The notes beneath the pieces were generated by a model. The model was not told where the DNA came from and made no database searches. It worked only from the letters and a program-made list of their open reading frames with translations. Shown in pieces: positions 1 through 8,578 of a stretch of DNA of 64,000 bases. The stretch comes from Ancylobacter sp. IITR112 (GTDB taxonomy: Bacteria > Pseudomonadota > Alphaproteobacteria > Rhizobiales > Xanthobacteraceae): NCBI RefSeq assembly GCF_041415945.1, contig NZ_JBGCUS010000001.1, positions 4,062,501 to 4,126,500 on the forward strand. Direction: 5' to 3'. Position 1 is the stretch's first letter; the number at the start of each line of letters is the position of its first letter. A program made the position numbers and the translations under genes.

Positions 1-193
1 GCTGGCCGCGCGGGCTGATCGACATATCAGGTGATCGTGAAGCGGAGAGCGACACCGGCGTGGCCGCACGGCCGTAGAAGGGGTTGCGACATTTTGATCT
101 CGCTGCCCATGGGGTATAAGCTTGATCAAAAGTCGAATTGGCGACGCATCGCCGCGCGGGCCCGCCCGCCGGGGCGAGGCCGCAGCCGGCACA

Positions 194-757
194 ATGGAAA
201 GCGTTGAGATGCTCGATACCGCCATGGAACCGCAGGACCGCACGCTGCTCATCGTCGATGACGACCGGCCGTTTCTGCAGCGCCTCGCGCGGGCGATGGA
301 AACCCGCGGCTTCATGGTGACCACGGCCGAGACCGTGGCCGATGGGCTCGCCAGCGTCGAAGGCAGCGCGCCCGCCTATGCCGTGGTCGACATGCGCCTC
401 GGCGACGGCAACGGCCTCGACGTGATTTCCGCCCTGAAGCGCCGCCGGCCGGAAGCGCGCGGCATCATCCTCACCGGCTATGGCAACATCGCCACTGCCG
501 TGAACGCGGTGAAGATCGGCGCCGTCGACTATCTCGCCAAGCCGGCCGATGCCGACGACATCTGCGCCGCCCTCAACGCGCAGGGCGACTACAAGCCCCA
601 GCTACCGGAAAACCCGATGTCGGCCGACCGGGTGCGCTGGGAGCATATTCAGCGCGTCTATGAGCTGTGCGGCCGCAATGTCTCGGAAACCGCCCGGCGC
701 CTGTCCATGCACCGCCGCACGCTCCAGCGCATCCTCGCCAAACGCGCGCCGCGCTGA
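194..757 (+). CDS. actR: ActR/RegA-family redox response regulator
   Basis: Two-component response regulator of the ActR/RegA/PrrA family, which in alphaproteobacteria answers the redox-sensing kinase ActS/RegB and controls energy metabolism. The receiver domain (about residues 15-125) has the acidic pocket VDDD (21-24), phospho-acceptor D66 in VVDMRLGDG and the conserved K116 in YLAKPAD. A short Fis-type helix-turn-helix follows (about 145-187) with SETARRLSMHRRTLQRILAK, which is characteristic of this family. From the ATG at 194 the product is 187 aa, close to the family length. A TTG at 122 would add 24 low-complexity residues, and ATGs at 209 or 224 are also possible. The kinase gene is not in this window. 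Confidence 0.9.
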   Translation: MESVEMLDTAMEPQDRTLLIVDDDRPFLQRLARAMETRGFMVTTAETVADGLASVEGSAPAYAVVDMRLGDGNGLDVISALKRRRPEARGIILTGYGNIATAVNAVKIGAVDYLAKPADADDICAALNAQGDYKPQLPENPMSADRVRWEHIQRVYELCGRNVSETARRLSMHRRTLQRILAKRAPR

Positions 758-856
758 CGCGGGCCGTCGCGGCGCTCTACGCAAAACTCCGCTAGGCCGG
801 GGGAGGGCGGGCTTCTAGGTTCAGGTTCACGCAACGTCAGCGAGCGCCCCCGACCG

Positions 857-3568
857 ATGAACGATGCCGCGTCCCGCCCGTCCGCCCCGCCCGCCGCCGA
901 GTGGCATGCGCTTCCCCATGAGGAGGTGGCCGGCCGGCTCGGTGTCACCAGCACCGGGCTGACGCCGGAAGAGGCGCAGGCCCGGCTCAAGGCGCATGGG
1001 CCGAACGCGCTGCCCGAGCCGCCCGGCCGTCCGCCGCTGCTGCGCTTTCTCGCCCAGTTCAACAATGCGCTGATCTATTTCCTGCTGGCCGGGGCGAGCG
1101 CGGCGCTGGTGCTCGGCCATTATGTCGATGCCGGGGTGATCGTCGCTGTGGTGCTGGTCAACGCGCTGGTCGGCTTCATCCAGGAAGGCAAGGCCGAGCA
1201 GGCGCTGCGGGCGATCCGCAACATGATTTCCCCGCATGCCCATGTACTGCGCGCCGGCGGGCGGCAGCGCGTCCATGCCCGCGATCTCGTTCCCGGCGAT
1301 CTCGTGCTGCTGGAGGCCGGCGACCGGGTGCCGGCCGATACGCGGCTCATCCGGGCGCGCGGCATGCTGATCGACGAGGCGATCCTCACCGGCGAATCGG
1401 TGGCGGCGGTGAAGAACGAGGCGCCGGCGCCGCCGGAGGCCCCGCTCGGCGACCGGCATTCCATGGCCTTTTCCGGCACCACCATCGCCGCCGGGCAGGG
1501 GGCCGGCATCGTCGTCTCCACCGGACCCCATACCCAGATCGGCCGCATCGGCCGGCTGATCGCCGAGGTCGAGCCGCTGGCGACGCCGCTGCTGCGGCAG
1601 GTGGACGCCTTCGCGCGCCGCTTCACCTGGCTGGCCATCGCCAGCGCGGCGGCGCTGTTCCTGTTCGCCGTCGCGGTGCGCGGCTATGGCTGGAGCGAAG
1701 CGCTCATCGCCGTGGTGGCACTGGCGGTGGGGGCGGTGCCGGAAGGGCTGCCGGCGGTCATCACCATCACGCTGGCCATCGGCGTGCGGCGCATGGCCCG
1801 CCAGCACGCCGTCATTCGCCAGTTGCCGGCAGTGGAGACGCTGGGGGCGACCTCGGTGATCTGCTCCGACAAGACCGGCACGCTGACCCGCAACGAGATG
1901 ACGGCGCGCCGGCTGGTGGTCGCAAGGCCCGGCCAGCCGGAGATCGCCGTTTCCGGCATCGGCTATGACCCGGCCGGCGCGCTCGGCTGGGACAGGCCGG
2001 GCGACGCGGCCGATCCCGCCGACGCGGCCGCTTGGCTGCTGCGCTGCGGCCTGCTCTGCAATGACGCGCATCTCCACGCCGAGAATGGCGTCTGGCGGGC
2101 GGAGGGCGACCCGATGGAGGGCGCGCTCGTCACCCTCGCCGTCAAGGCGGGGCTCGATCCGGCCACCGAGCGCGCCGCCTTCGCCCGGCTCGACGAGATT
2201 CCCTTTGATGCCGCCTATCGCTTCATGGCCAGCCTGCATCGCAGCCCGGAGGGCGAGGCGGTGCTGTTCGTCAAGGGCGCGCCGGAGGAGGTGCTGCGCC
2301 TGGCCGGCCTGTCCGGCGACGGCGCCTGGGAGGCGGCGATCGACCGGGCGGCGGCGGCGGGCGAGCGGCTGCTGGGCTTTGCCATGAAGCGGCTTGCCGC
2401 GGCGCCGGCGCGTCTCTCCTTTGCCGATATCGGCGAGGGGTTCAGCTTTCTCGGCCTCGTCGGCTTCATCGACCCGCCGCGCCCGGAAGCGGTGGCCGCC
2501 ATCTCCGAGTGCCGCAGCGCCGACATCGGGGTGAAGATGATCACCGGCGACCATGCCGCCACCGCCGGCGCCATCGCCCATCAACTCGGCCTCGCCGAGA
2601 ACCCGGTGGTTGCCACCGGGGCGGAGGTGGACGCGGTCTCCGACGCGGACCTCGTCGCCATGGCGACGCGCACCAGCGTGTTCGCCCGCACGAGCCCGGA
2701 AAACAAGCTGCGCATCGTGCGGGCGTTGCAATCCACCGGCGCGGTGGTGGCGATGACCGGCGACGGCGTCAATGACGCGCCCTCGCTCCGGCAGGCGGAT
2801 GTCGGCATCGCCATGGGCCGCAAGGGCACGGAAGCGGCCAAGCAGGCGGCGGAAGTTGTGCTGCTCGACGACAATTTCGCCTCCATCGTCGCGGCGGTGA
2901 AGGAGGGACGCACCGTCTATGACAACATCCGCAAGATGATCGCCTGGACACTGCCGACCAATGGCGGCGAGGTGCTGGCGGTGATCGGCGCCATTCTGTT
3001 CGGCCTCGCCATGCCGATGTCGGCGGCGCAGATTCTCTGGATCAATCTCGCCACCAGCGCCACGCTGGGCCTCGCTCTGGCCTTCGAGCCGACCGAGCCG
3101 GGGGTCATGGAGCGCCCGCCGCGCCCGCCGCGCGCCGGTCTGCTCACCCGCTTCATGCTGTGGCGGGTGGTGCTGGTCTCGGTGCTGTTCACCCTCATCT
3201 CTTTCGCGGTGTTCTTCCACTCGCTGTGGCGCGGGCAGGAGCTGGAAATGGCCCGCACGCTGGTGGTCAACACACTGGTGGTGATGGAGATTTTCTACCT
3301 GTTCAATGTGCGCTTCCTGCACATGCGCTCGCTGACCTGGCGCGGCGCGCTGGGCACGCCGGCGGTGCTGCTGGCGCTGGCCGCCGTGGTGGCGGGGCAG
3401 TTCGCCTTCACCTATCTGCCCGTCATGCAGGCGATCTTCGACACCCGCCCGGTCGCGCTGCTCGACGGGGTGATGATCATCGCCATCGGCGTCGGGCTGA
3501 TGGTCGTGCTGGAAGGCGAGAAGCTGCTGCTGCGGCGGCTCGGCATCTTCACCGCAGCGGAGATGTAG
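857..3568 (+). CDS. P-type (type II-like) cation-transporting ATPase
   Basis: Membrane pump of 903 aa that couples ATP hydrolysis to cation transport. Visible marks are the N-terminal cation ATPase domain (about 15-85), actuator motif TGES (178-181), PEGLP in M4 (295-299), phosphorylation site DKTGTLT with D338, and hinge GDGVNDAP near residue 635, followed by six C-terminal membrane segments. M4 and the overall plan resemble PacL/SERCA-type Ca2+ pumps. However, M6 reads NLATSATLG where Ca2+ pumps have an Asp just after NLVT, so Ca2+ is not assured and the ion is unknown. It is a single gene, convergent with the racemase-like gene 11 bases downstream, and not obviously linked to the regulator upstream. 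Confidence 0.9.
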   Translation: MNDAASRPSAPPAAEWHALPHEEVAGRLGVTSTGLTPEEAQARLKAHGPNALPEPPGRPPLLRFLAQFNNALIYFLLAGASAALVLGHYVDAGVIVAVVLVNALVGFIQEGKAEQALRAIRNMISPHAHVLRAGGRQRVHARDLVPGDLVLLEAGDRVPADTRLIRARGMLIDEAILTGESVAAVKNEAPAPPEAPLGDRHSMAFSGTTIAAGQGAGIVVSTGPHTQIGRIGRLIAEVEPLATPLLRQVDAFARRFTWLAIASAAALFLFAVAVRGYGWSEALIAVVALAVGAVPEGLPAVITITLAIGVRRMARQHAVIRQLPAVETLGATSVICSDKTGTLTRNEMTARRLVVARPGQPEIAVSGIGYDPAGALGWDRPGDAADPADAAAWLLRCGLLCNDAHLHAENGVWRAEGDPMEGALVTLAVKAGLDPATERAAFARLDEIPFDAAYRFMASLHRSPEGEAVLFVKGAPEEVLRLAGLSGDGAWEAAIDRAAAAGERLLGFAMKRLAAAPARLSFADIGEGFSFLGLVGFIDPPRPEAVAAISECRSADIGVKMITGDHAATAGAIAHQLGLAENPVVATGAEVDAVSDADLVAMATRTSVFARTSPENKLRIVRALQSTGAVVAMTGDGVNDAPSLRQADVGIAMGRKGTEAAKQAAEVVLLDDNFASIVAAVKEGRTVYDNIRKMIAWTLPTNGGEVLAVIGAILFGLAMPMSAAQILWINLATSATLGLALAFEPTEPGVMERPPRPPRAGLLTRFMLWRVVLVSVLFTLISFAVFFHSLWRGQELEMARTLVVNTLVVMEIFYLFNVRFLHMRSLTWRGALGTPAVLLALAAVVAGQFAFTYLPVMQAIFDTRPVALLDGVMIIAIGVGLMVVLEGEKLLLRRLGIFTAAEM

Positions 3569-3579
3569 GCTGGCGCGCC

Positions 3580-4338
3580 TCAGCCTGCCGGCGCGTCGCG
3601 ATGTTCGATGCGGGCGGCGAGCGCCGGCGCGAGGCCCGTCGTCGGCTTGGCCGGCGGGCGGCTGAAGCGGCCGCGCGACGGCTTGCGCGGGGCGAGGGTG
3701 ATAAGGCCCTCGGCCATCTTCACCGCCGCGACGATGGGATCGACCACCGGCACGGGCACCTGCGCCCGCAGGCGCGGCGCCATGCCGGCGAGCGGCGCTC
3801 CGCCGAGGATCACCACATCCGCGCCATCCTCCTCCACCGCCTCGCAGGCGAGCGCGACGATGGCCTGCTCCATCTCCGCCTGAACATTCTCAATGGCGGA
3901 GAAGGGCAGGCTGCGCGCGCGGATGCCGGCGCAGCGGCCGGAGAGGCGGTAGGCGTCGACTGTGTCCTGGTACCAGTTGGCCATGGTGGTGGTGAAGGTG
4001 ACGATGCTGAAGCGCTGGCCGAGCGTGCAGGCGGTCAGCATCGCCGCTTCCGCCATGCCGAGGATGGGCAGGTCGAACAATTCGCGCGCCGGCAGCAGGC
4101 CGGGGTCGCCGAAGGCGGCGATGATGGCGGCGTCGTAGCCGCCCTGGTGCTCGGCCAGCATTTCCAGCGTCATCGCCCCGGCAAGCTGGGCCTCGGTGCG
4201 GGAGGCGATATAGGGCACGCCGTGCGGGGCGGTGAGGCCGGTGAGCACCGTGCCCGGGGCAACAGCGGGGCGGGCGGCGGCGAGCAGCATCTGCGTCACC
4301 GCGTCGGTGGTGTTGGGGTTGAGCACGAGAAGGCGCAC
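3580..4338 (-). CDS. Asp/Glu/hydantoin racemase-like protein lacking both catalytic Cys
   Basis: 252 aa from a GTG start (MRLLVLNPNT). It belongs to the Asp/Glu/hydantoin racemase superfamily: the N-terminal LVLNPNTT, GDPGL (77-81) and the late VILGGAPLAG segment are the family landmarks. In hydantoin and Asp/Glu racemases the residue before F in the first motif and the residue in the LGC motif are the two catalytic cysteines. Here they are A75 (AAFGDPGL) and G180 (ILGGAP). Two-base racemisation is therefore unlikely, and it may be a lyase/isomerase relative or a binding protein. It lies 11 bases downstream of the FCD regulator on the same strand. The frame stays open upstream to 4908, but that part is antisense-like shadow of the regulator gene. 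Confidence 0.8.
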   Translation of the reverse strand: MRLLVLNPNTTDAVTQMLLAAARPAVAPGTVLTGLTAPHGVPYIASRTEAQLAGAMTLEMLAEHQGGYDAAIIAAFGDPGLLPARELFDLPILGMAEAAMLTACTLGQRFSIVTFTTTMANWYQDTVDAYRLSGRCAGIRARSLPFSAIENVQAEMEQAIVALACEAVEEDGADVVILGGAPLAGMAPRLRAQVPVPVVDPIVAAVKMAEGLITLAPRKPSRGRFSRPPAKPTTGLAPALAARIEHRDAPAG

Positions 4339-4349
4339 GGGGTGAATCC

Positions 4350-5078
4350 TTAGGCAGCGGCCCCGGCGGTGGCGGCGAGCCGCGCCAGCACGCCAGTGCT
4401 CGTGTGCATGACATGGGCGGCGAGCAGCCGGCCGGCGGTGTCGGGCTGGCGCGCTTCCAGCGCCGCGAGAATGGCGCGGTGTTCCTCGATGGATTCGGCC
4501 CAGCGCGCATGGGTGCCGAGGGCGAAATAGCGGGCCCGTTCGGCGCGGGCGAACAGCCAGCCATGCATTTCCACCAGCGTGGCATTGTGCGCGCCGGCGA
4601 GAATGGCGCTGTGAATGGCCTGGTTGACCGCGAAATAGGCGGCGAGGTCGCCGGCGCGGTAATGCGCTTCCATCGTCTCCTGCAGATCGCGCAGATGCCC
4701 GAGTTCGCGCGCGCTCAGGCGCTGCGCGGCATATTCGGCGGCGATGCGCTCGACATTGCTCAGCGCCTCGAACAGCTCGGTGATGTGGGTGGCGTCGAAG
4801 GGCGCGATGCGGGCGCTGCGGTTGGGGCGCAGCTCCACCAGCCCCTGCGCCGCCAGCATCTTCACCGCCTCGCGCAGCGGGGTGCGGGAAATGCCGAGGC
4901 GCGCGCACAGATCCGCCTCGACGATCGGTGCGCCCGGCGCCAGCGCGCCGGTGACGATCATCTCCCGCAACTGGCGGCCGGCCTGGGCGTGTAGCCCGGC
5001 GCGGCTGAGCCGTTCCGTCGCCGAACCTTCGACCGGGCGCAGCTTGCGCGGGCGTCCTCGCTTGCGTGGTGTGTCCAT
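4350..5078 (-). CDS. GntR/FCD-family transcriptional regulator
   Basis: 242 aa. The N-terminus is basic with an AT-hook-like KRGRPRK. A GntR winged helix (about 25-95) follows, with the typical SRTPLREAVKMLAAQGLVELRPNRS, then a C-terminal FCD domain with E-HR-I-AAL near residue 205. The ATG at 5078 is preceded by a purine-rich GGGGGGACGGAACGG; an upstream in-frame ATG at 5210 would add residues from AT-rich promoter DNA and is rejected. It forms a two-gene unit with the racemase-like gene and is divergent from the ABC/amidohydrolase operon, which it probably controls. A good FCD-type palindrome lies 108 bases upstream. Confidence 0.9.
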   Translation of the reverse strand: MDTPRKRGRPRKLRPVEGSATERLSRAGLHAQAGRQLREMIVTGALAPGAPIVEADLCARLGISRTPLREAVKMLAAQGLVELRPNRSARIAPFDATHITELFEALSNVERIAAEYAAQRLSARELGHLRDLQETMEAHYRAGDLAAYFAVNQAIHSAILAGAHNATLVEMHGWLFARAERARYFALGTHARWAESIEEHRAILAALEARQPDTAGRLLAAHVMHTSTGVLARLAATAGAAA

Positions 5079-5185
5079 CCGTTCCGTCCCCCCGCCGATC
5101 CTAGCACGCAGGCGCGCCGGGATAAGCAGCCCCAACGCTGCAATTATAGTCACATTCTGACGTAGGAATAGGCGCTTGGAGTAAA

Positions 5186-5202
5186 TTGTATTCAACATAC
5201 AA
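5186..5202. promoter_or_regulatory. Candidate FCD-regulator operator
   Basis: Perfect inverted repeat TTGTAT-N5-ATACAA. GntR regulators of the FCD subfamily commonly bind short palindromes built on TTGTAT/ATACAA half sites. Its place between the divergent FCD gene (start 5078) and the ABC operon makes it the best operator candidate for that regulator. This is inferred from pattern and position only. Confidence 0.5.
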
Positions 5203-5407
5203 AAAATCATTGCGCCGGGGCTCCACCCGTCTTTTACTCCCCCTCAGGCGCGGTTCGGCTGCCGCTTCGCAGGAAGAGACAGCCCGGTGCCGCAGGCCGC
5301 CCGGAGCGGAGACCTGCTCCGGCGGGAATGGGCAAGCGCGAAGGGGAATGAGCGTGTTCAGCTCATTTCTTGGTCAGAAGCGAAGGTTTTTTGGCGCTTA
5401 TTTGCGC

Positions 5408-5435
5408 TTGGCCGCCTGTATTGGCCTCGTATAGT
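5408..5435 (+). promoter_or_regulatory. Weak sigma70-like promoter candidate
   Basis: TTGGCC and TATAGT separated by 16 bases, facing the binding-protein gene at 5627. The -10 is good and the -35 is only partial. It is the best match I see in the leader region. Confidence 0.25.
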
Positions 5436-5626
5436 GCGGATGTTTTCGCCGCACCTGTGGTGTAGCGCAGGGCGAAAATGCTCTTTCGGGTTGGCGTGCC
5501 CATCATCGTGATCCCGTCTGCGGGTTCCGTTGCTGCGGCATGCAACCGTAGCGGCGTGATCTACAGTTCGACAACGAACGGGCTGTAAGGCGGGGTCGTA
5601 TCGGTTCTCAAGATCCGGAGGGGATC

Positions 5627-6685
5627 ATGTGTGATCGTGACGGCACCTTCTATCGTAACTTCTCGCGCCGCAGCTTCCTGAAGACCTCGGTCGCCGGCGC
5701 GGCGGCGACCATCGCGCTGCCGGCCGGGCTGGCGAGCCTGCTGGCGCCGAACGCGGCGCGCGCTGCCGAGACCACCATCAAGGCGACGCACGGCTCCGGC
5801 TTCTGCAATATGGGCATCTTCCTCGCCAAGGAGCGGGAACTGACCAAGGCCGATGGCGTCGATCTCGAATTCGTCGTCACCCCGTCGAACACCGAAATCA
5901 CCACCATGTTCGGTGCCGGTCTCGTCGACATGTCGATGATCCCCTATTCCAACTTCATGACGCTCTACGACGCCGGCGCGCCGGTGAAGATCGTCGCCGG
6001 TGGCGGCGTCGAAGGCTGCATGATCGTGGCCAAGGAAGGCATCAATTCCGCCGCCGACCTCAAGGGCAAGACCTTCGGCACCTTCCAGGCCGACACGCTG
6101 GAAGTGCTGCCTTATGATTACCTGAAGAAGGCCGGCCTTTCCTTCAACGACGTACAGATCAAATATCTCGACACCTCGCCGGAACTCGCCCAGGCCTTCA
6201 TGGCCGGCGCCATCGACGCCATCTGCCACATCGAGCCCTATGCCTCGCAATGCGTGCTCGGCCGCAAGGGCGCCAAGGTGCTCTCCGACGGCACCGACGT
6301 CTATGGCAAGGGCTATTCGGACTGCGTGCTCGCCGTCCGTACCCCGCTGCTGGAAAGCAACCCGGCGGCGGTGAAGGCGGTGATCAAGGCGCTGATGGTC
6401 GCCCAGTCGCAGGCCGAGGCGGACAAGCAGGCCGCGCTCAAGGACACGGTCGGCAAATACTACAAGACCAGCATGGAAGCGGCCGAGGACGCCTCCAACA
6501 AGCAGCCCATCGTGGTCGACCAGCGCAGCCAGACCCAGTTCATCATCGACCGCGGCCAGTCGATGATGGAGCTCGGCTACGTCAAGAAGCTGCCCGACCA
6601 GGGCGCGTTCGACTGGAGCCTGCTGGAGACGGTGATCGCCGCCAACAAGCCGCTTTATGACAGCCTCAAGCTGAAGTCGGCCTGA
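5627..6685 (+). CDS. ABC transporter substrate-binding protein, NMT1/SsuA/TauA type
   Basis: 352 aa periplasmic binding protein of the NMT1/THI5-like (taurine, nitrate, sulfonate, pyrimidine-precursor) family. The N-terminus SRRSFLK followed by a hydrophobic stretch and an A-R-A-A-E cleavage region is a Tat-type signal, suggesting export of a folded protein. Family features include the MGIFLAKE segment and the repeated GLVDMSMIPYSN / GAIDAICHIEPYA motifs that line the binding cleft. Ribosome binding site GGAGGGGATC precedes the ATG. First gene of a five-gene unit (binding protein, permease, ATPase, nitrilase-fold enzyme, amidohydrolase), and the enzymes suggest a nitrogenous ligand. A 167-base gap with stem-loops separates it from the permease. 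Confidence 0.9.
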   Translation: MCDRDGTFYRNFSRRSFLKTSVAGAAATIALPAGLASLLAPNAARAAETTIKATHGSGFCNMGIFLAKERELTKADGVDLEFVVTPSNTEITTMFGAGLVDMSMIPYSNFMTLYDAGAPVKIVAGGGVEGCMIVAKEGINSAADLKGKTFGTFQADTLEVLPYDYLKKAGLSFNDVQIKYLDTSPELAQAFMAGAIDAICHIEPYASQCVLGRKGAKVLSDGTDVYGKGYSDCVLAVRTPLLESNPAAVKAVIKALMVAQSQAEADKQAALKDTVGKYYKTSMEAAEDASNKQPIVVDQRSQTQFIIDRGQSMMELGYVKKLPDQGAFDWSLLETVIAANKPLYDSLKLKSA

Positions 6686-6693
6686 GCCCGGCG

Positions 6694-6797
6694 GCCCTCT
6701 TCCCATGGGGAGAGGGCTGAGGCGCTGGGGTCTGCCGCCGTCCAACGCGGACCCCCGCCCTTGCTGAGCCTTCCACGGGCGCCACGCGGGCCCGTGG
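6694..6797. promoter_or_regulatory. Two stem-loops between binding-protein and permease genes
   Basis: First hairpin 6694-6717: arms of 11 pairs (one G-T) around ATG, CCCTCT..AGAGGG. Second 6773-6797: CCACGGGC / GCCCGTGG, 8 pairs. There is no T-run, so they are unlikely to be full intrinsic terminators. They may partly block read-through or protect the upstream mRNA, raising binding-protein output over permease. Confidence 0.6.
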
Positions 6798-6852
6798 GCG
6801 TGCCATCCGGGGCCCGGGTTCCGATCCCGCCCCGCTTCACTGGAAGGACGCC

Positions 6853-7788
6853 ATGACGATGACCGCAGATGCCGGGCAGACGCGCCTCGGCCATGCCGAG
6901 GCCGGGCGCGCGGCGCCCAAGCCGGCCGCGCCGCGGCCGAAATCGCCGCTCCTCTCCCCCGCCCTGCGCCGGCGGCTCTCCGCCATCGGCTGGGGGCTGG
7001 TCTCGGTCGGCCTGTTCGCCGGCCTGTGGGAGGCGCTGTGGTTTTTCGGCATGCTGAACCCGCTGCTGCTGCCGCCGCCGCACATGTTCCTGTCCGATAT
7101 TCCCGGCACGCTGAAATTCTTCGACCGCTCGAACCGCATCGGCTCGGTGGCGAGCGGCGGCGGCGTCTGGCCGCTGCTGTTCACCATGGGCTCGACCACG
7201 CTGCGCGTGCTGGTCGGCCTCACCCTCGGCTTCACCTGCGGCGTCGCGGTGGGCGCGGCGATCCATTATGTGAAGATCCTGCGCAACCTGCTGCTGCCGA
7301 CCATCCTGCTGCTGGCGCCCATCTCGCCGGTGGCATGGCTGCCGGTCGCCATCTTCGTCTTCGGCATTGGCGATGTGCCGGCGATCTTCCTTGTCTTCAT
7401 CACCGTGTTCTTCGCCATCGTGCTCTCCACCGGGGCGCAGATCGAAAGCGTGCCGAAGAACTACATCCATGTCGCCCGCATCATGGGCGCCAGCCAGCGC
7501 CAGACCTTCTGGAAAGTGATCCTTCCCGCCATCCTGCCCAGCCTGTTCATGACGCTGCGGCTGAACCTGTTCGCCGCCTGGATGGTGGTGCTGATCGCCG
7601 AGACGGTCGGGGTCGGCACCGGCCTCGGCCAGATCACCTCCATGGCGCGCTCCACCTTCAACGCCAAGCTGGTCTTCTTCACCATGGCGATCATCGGCCT
7701 GCTCGGCTTCCTCTCGGACTTCGCCCTGCGGCAGGTGCAGACCAAGATGCTGTGGTGGATCGCCCCCAACCAGGGAGCCGCACGATGA
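6853..7788 (+). CDS. ABC transporter permease, SsuC/TauC type
   Basis: 311 aa inner-membrane permease of the binding-protein-dependent transport family. An Ala/Pro-rich cytoplasmic N-terminus (about 1-45) is followed by about six membrane segments. The ATPase-coupling EAA loop near residues 205-235 is visible as ARIMGASQRQTFWKVILPAI, ending in the P-x-x-x-x-LF typical of SsuC/TauC proteins. It overlaps the ATPase gene by four bases (ATGA at 7785). It should form the channel for the ligand captured by the upstream Tat-exported binding protein. Confidence 0.9.
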   Translation: MTMTADAGQTRLGHAEAGRAAPKPAAPRPKSPLLSPALRRRLSAIGWGLVSVGLFAGLWEALWFFGMLNPLLLPPPHMFLSDIPGTLKFFDRSNRIGSVASGGGVWPLLFTMGSTTLRVLVGLTLGFTCGVAVGAAIHYVKILRNLLLPTILLLAPISPVAWLPVAIFVFGIGDVPAIFLVFITVFFAIVLSTGAQIESVPKNYIHVARIMGASQRQTFWKVILPAILPSLFMTLRLNLFAAWMVVLIAETVGVGTGLGQITSMARSTFNAKLVFFTMAIIGLLGFLSDFALRQVQTKMLWWIAPNQGAAR

Positions 7789-8573
7789 GCCGCCCCGCCG
7801 TCTCCATCCAGTCCGTTTCCAAGCGCTGGACGCCGGAAGGCCGCGCCCCTGTGCTGGCGCTGGACGATCTCAGCTTCGATGTCGCGCCGGGCGAGTTCAT
7901 CGTCCTTCTTGGCCCCTCCGGCTGCGGCAAGTCGACTTTGCTCTACATGATCGCGGGGTTGGAAGAGGTCTCCGGCGGCACCATCGCCTGCGATGGCGAG
8001 CCGGTCACCGAGCCTTCCGCCGAGCGCGGGCTGATCTTCCAGGAAGCCTCGCTGTTTCCCTGGCTCACCATCGCCGACAATGTCGCCTTCGGCCTCGCCG
8101 TGCAGCATGTGCAGCCGGTGCGGCGGCGCGAAATCGCGGTGGACACACTGAAGCGTGTAGGCCTCGGCGACATGCTGGACAAGAAGCCGGACGAGCTTTC
8201 CGGCGGCATGCGCCAGCGCGCCGCCTGCGCGCGGGCACTCGCCATGCGGCCCAAAGTGCTGATGATGGACGAGCCCTTCGCCGCGCTCGATGTGCAGACC
8301 CGCGCGCGCATGCAGGACTTCCTGCTGCAGATCTGGCGCGACAGCGGCGCGTCCATCCTGCTCGTCACCCATTCCATCGACGAGGCGATCTCGCTCGCCG
8401 ACCGTGTGGTGGTGTTCACCTCGCGCCCCGGCCGGGTGAAGACCATCGTGCCCATCGACCTGCCGCGCCCGCGGGAATCGCGCGATCCGCGCTATCACGC
8501 CTATCGCGACCTGTTCACCGAATTGCTGGCGGACGAGGTGGACCGCGCCTTCGCCGAGCAGGAGGCGGTGTAG
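7785..8573 (+). CDS. ABC transporter ATP-binding protein, SsuB/TauB type
   Basis: 262 aa nucleotide-binding subunit. Walker A GPSGCGKST (about 46-54), Q-loop FQEASLFPW (the LFPW after the Q-loop is typical of nitrate/taurine/sulfonate ATPases), signature LSGGMRQR, Walker B VLMMDEPF and switch His in LLVTHSIDEA are all intact. It drives the importer with the neighbouring permease and binding protein. Start overlaps the permease stop; the nitrilase-fold gene begins 5 bases after its stop, so translation is probably coupled. Confidence 0.93.
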   Translation: MSRPAVSIQSVSKRWTPEGRAPVLALDDLSFDVAPGEFIVLLGPSGCGKSTLLYMIAGLEEVSGGTIACDGEPVTEPSAERGLIFQEASLFPWLTIADNVAFGLAVQHVQPVRRREIAVDTLKRVGLGDMLDKKPDELSGGMRQRAACARALAMRPKVLMMDEPFAALDVQTRARMQDFLLQIWRDSGASILLVTHSIDEAISLADRVVVFTSRPGRVKTIVPIDLPRPRESRDPRYHAYRDLFTELLADEVDRAFAEQEAV

Positions 8574-8578
8574 GCGCC

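Larger units (their letters stand above)
5079..5626. other. 548-bp divergent intergenic region
   Basis: No convincing gene. Short open frames on both strands here have no family features and poor codon composition. It is less GC-rich than the surrounding genes and holds a 6-5-6 palindrome at 5186-5202, a weak promoter-like pair at 5408-5435, and the ribosome binding site GGAGGGGATC just before the ATG at 5627. The ABC transcript may therefore have a leader of nearly 200 bases. Confidence 0.7.

Noticed and set aside
827..3322. Long antisense open frame (831 codons) opposite the P-type ATPase
   Set aside because: Low-complexity His/Arg/Gly-rich translation typical of the mirror frame of GC-rich genes; the other strand has a full ATPase.
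4339..4908. N-terminal extension of the racemase-like frame
   Set aside because: Overlaps the FCD regulator in another frame and has no family sequence; GTG at 4338 fits the family start.
5186..5545. Short open frames in the 548-bp gap
   Set aside because: No family features, ribosome site or codon pattern typical of the neighbours.
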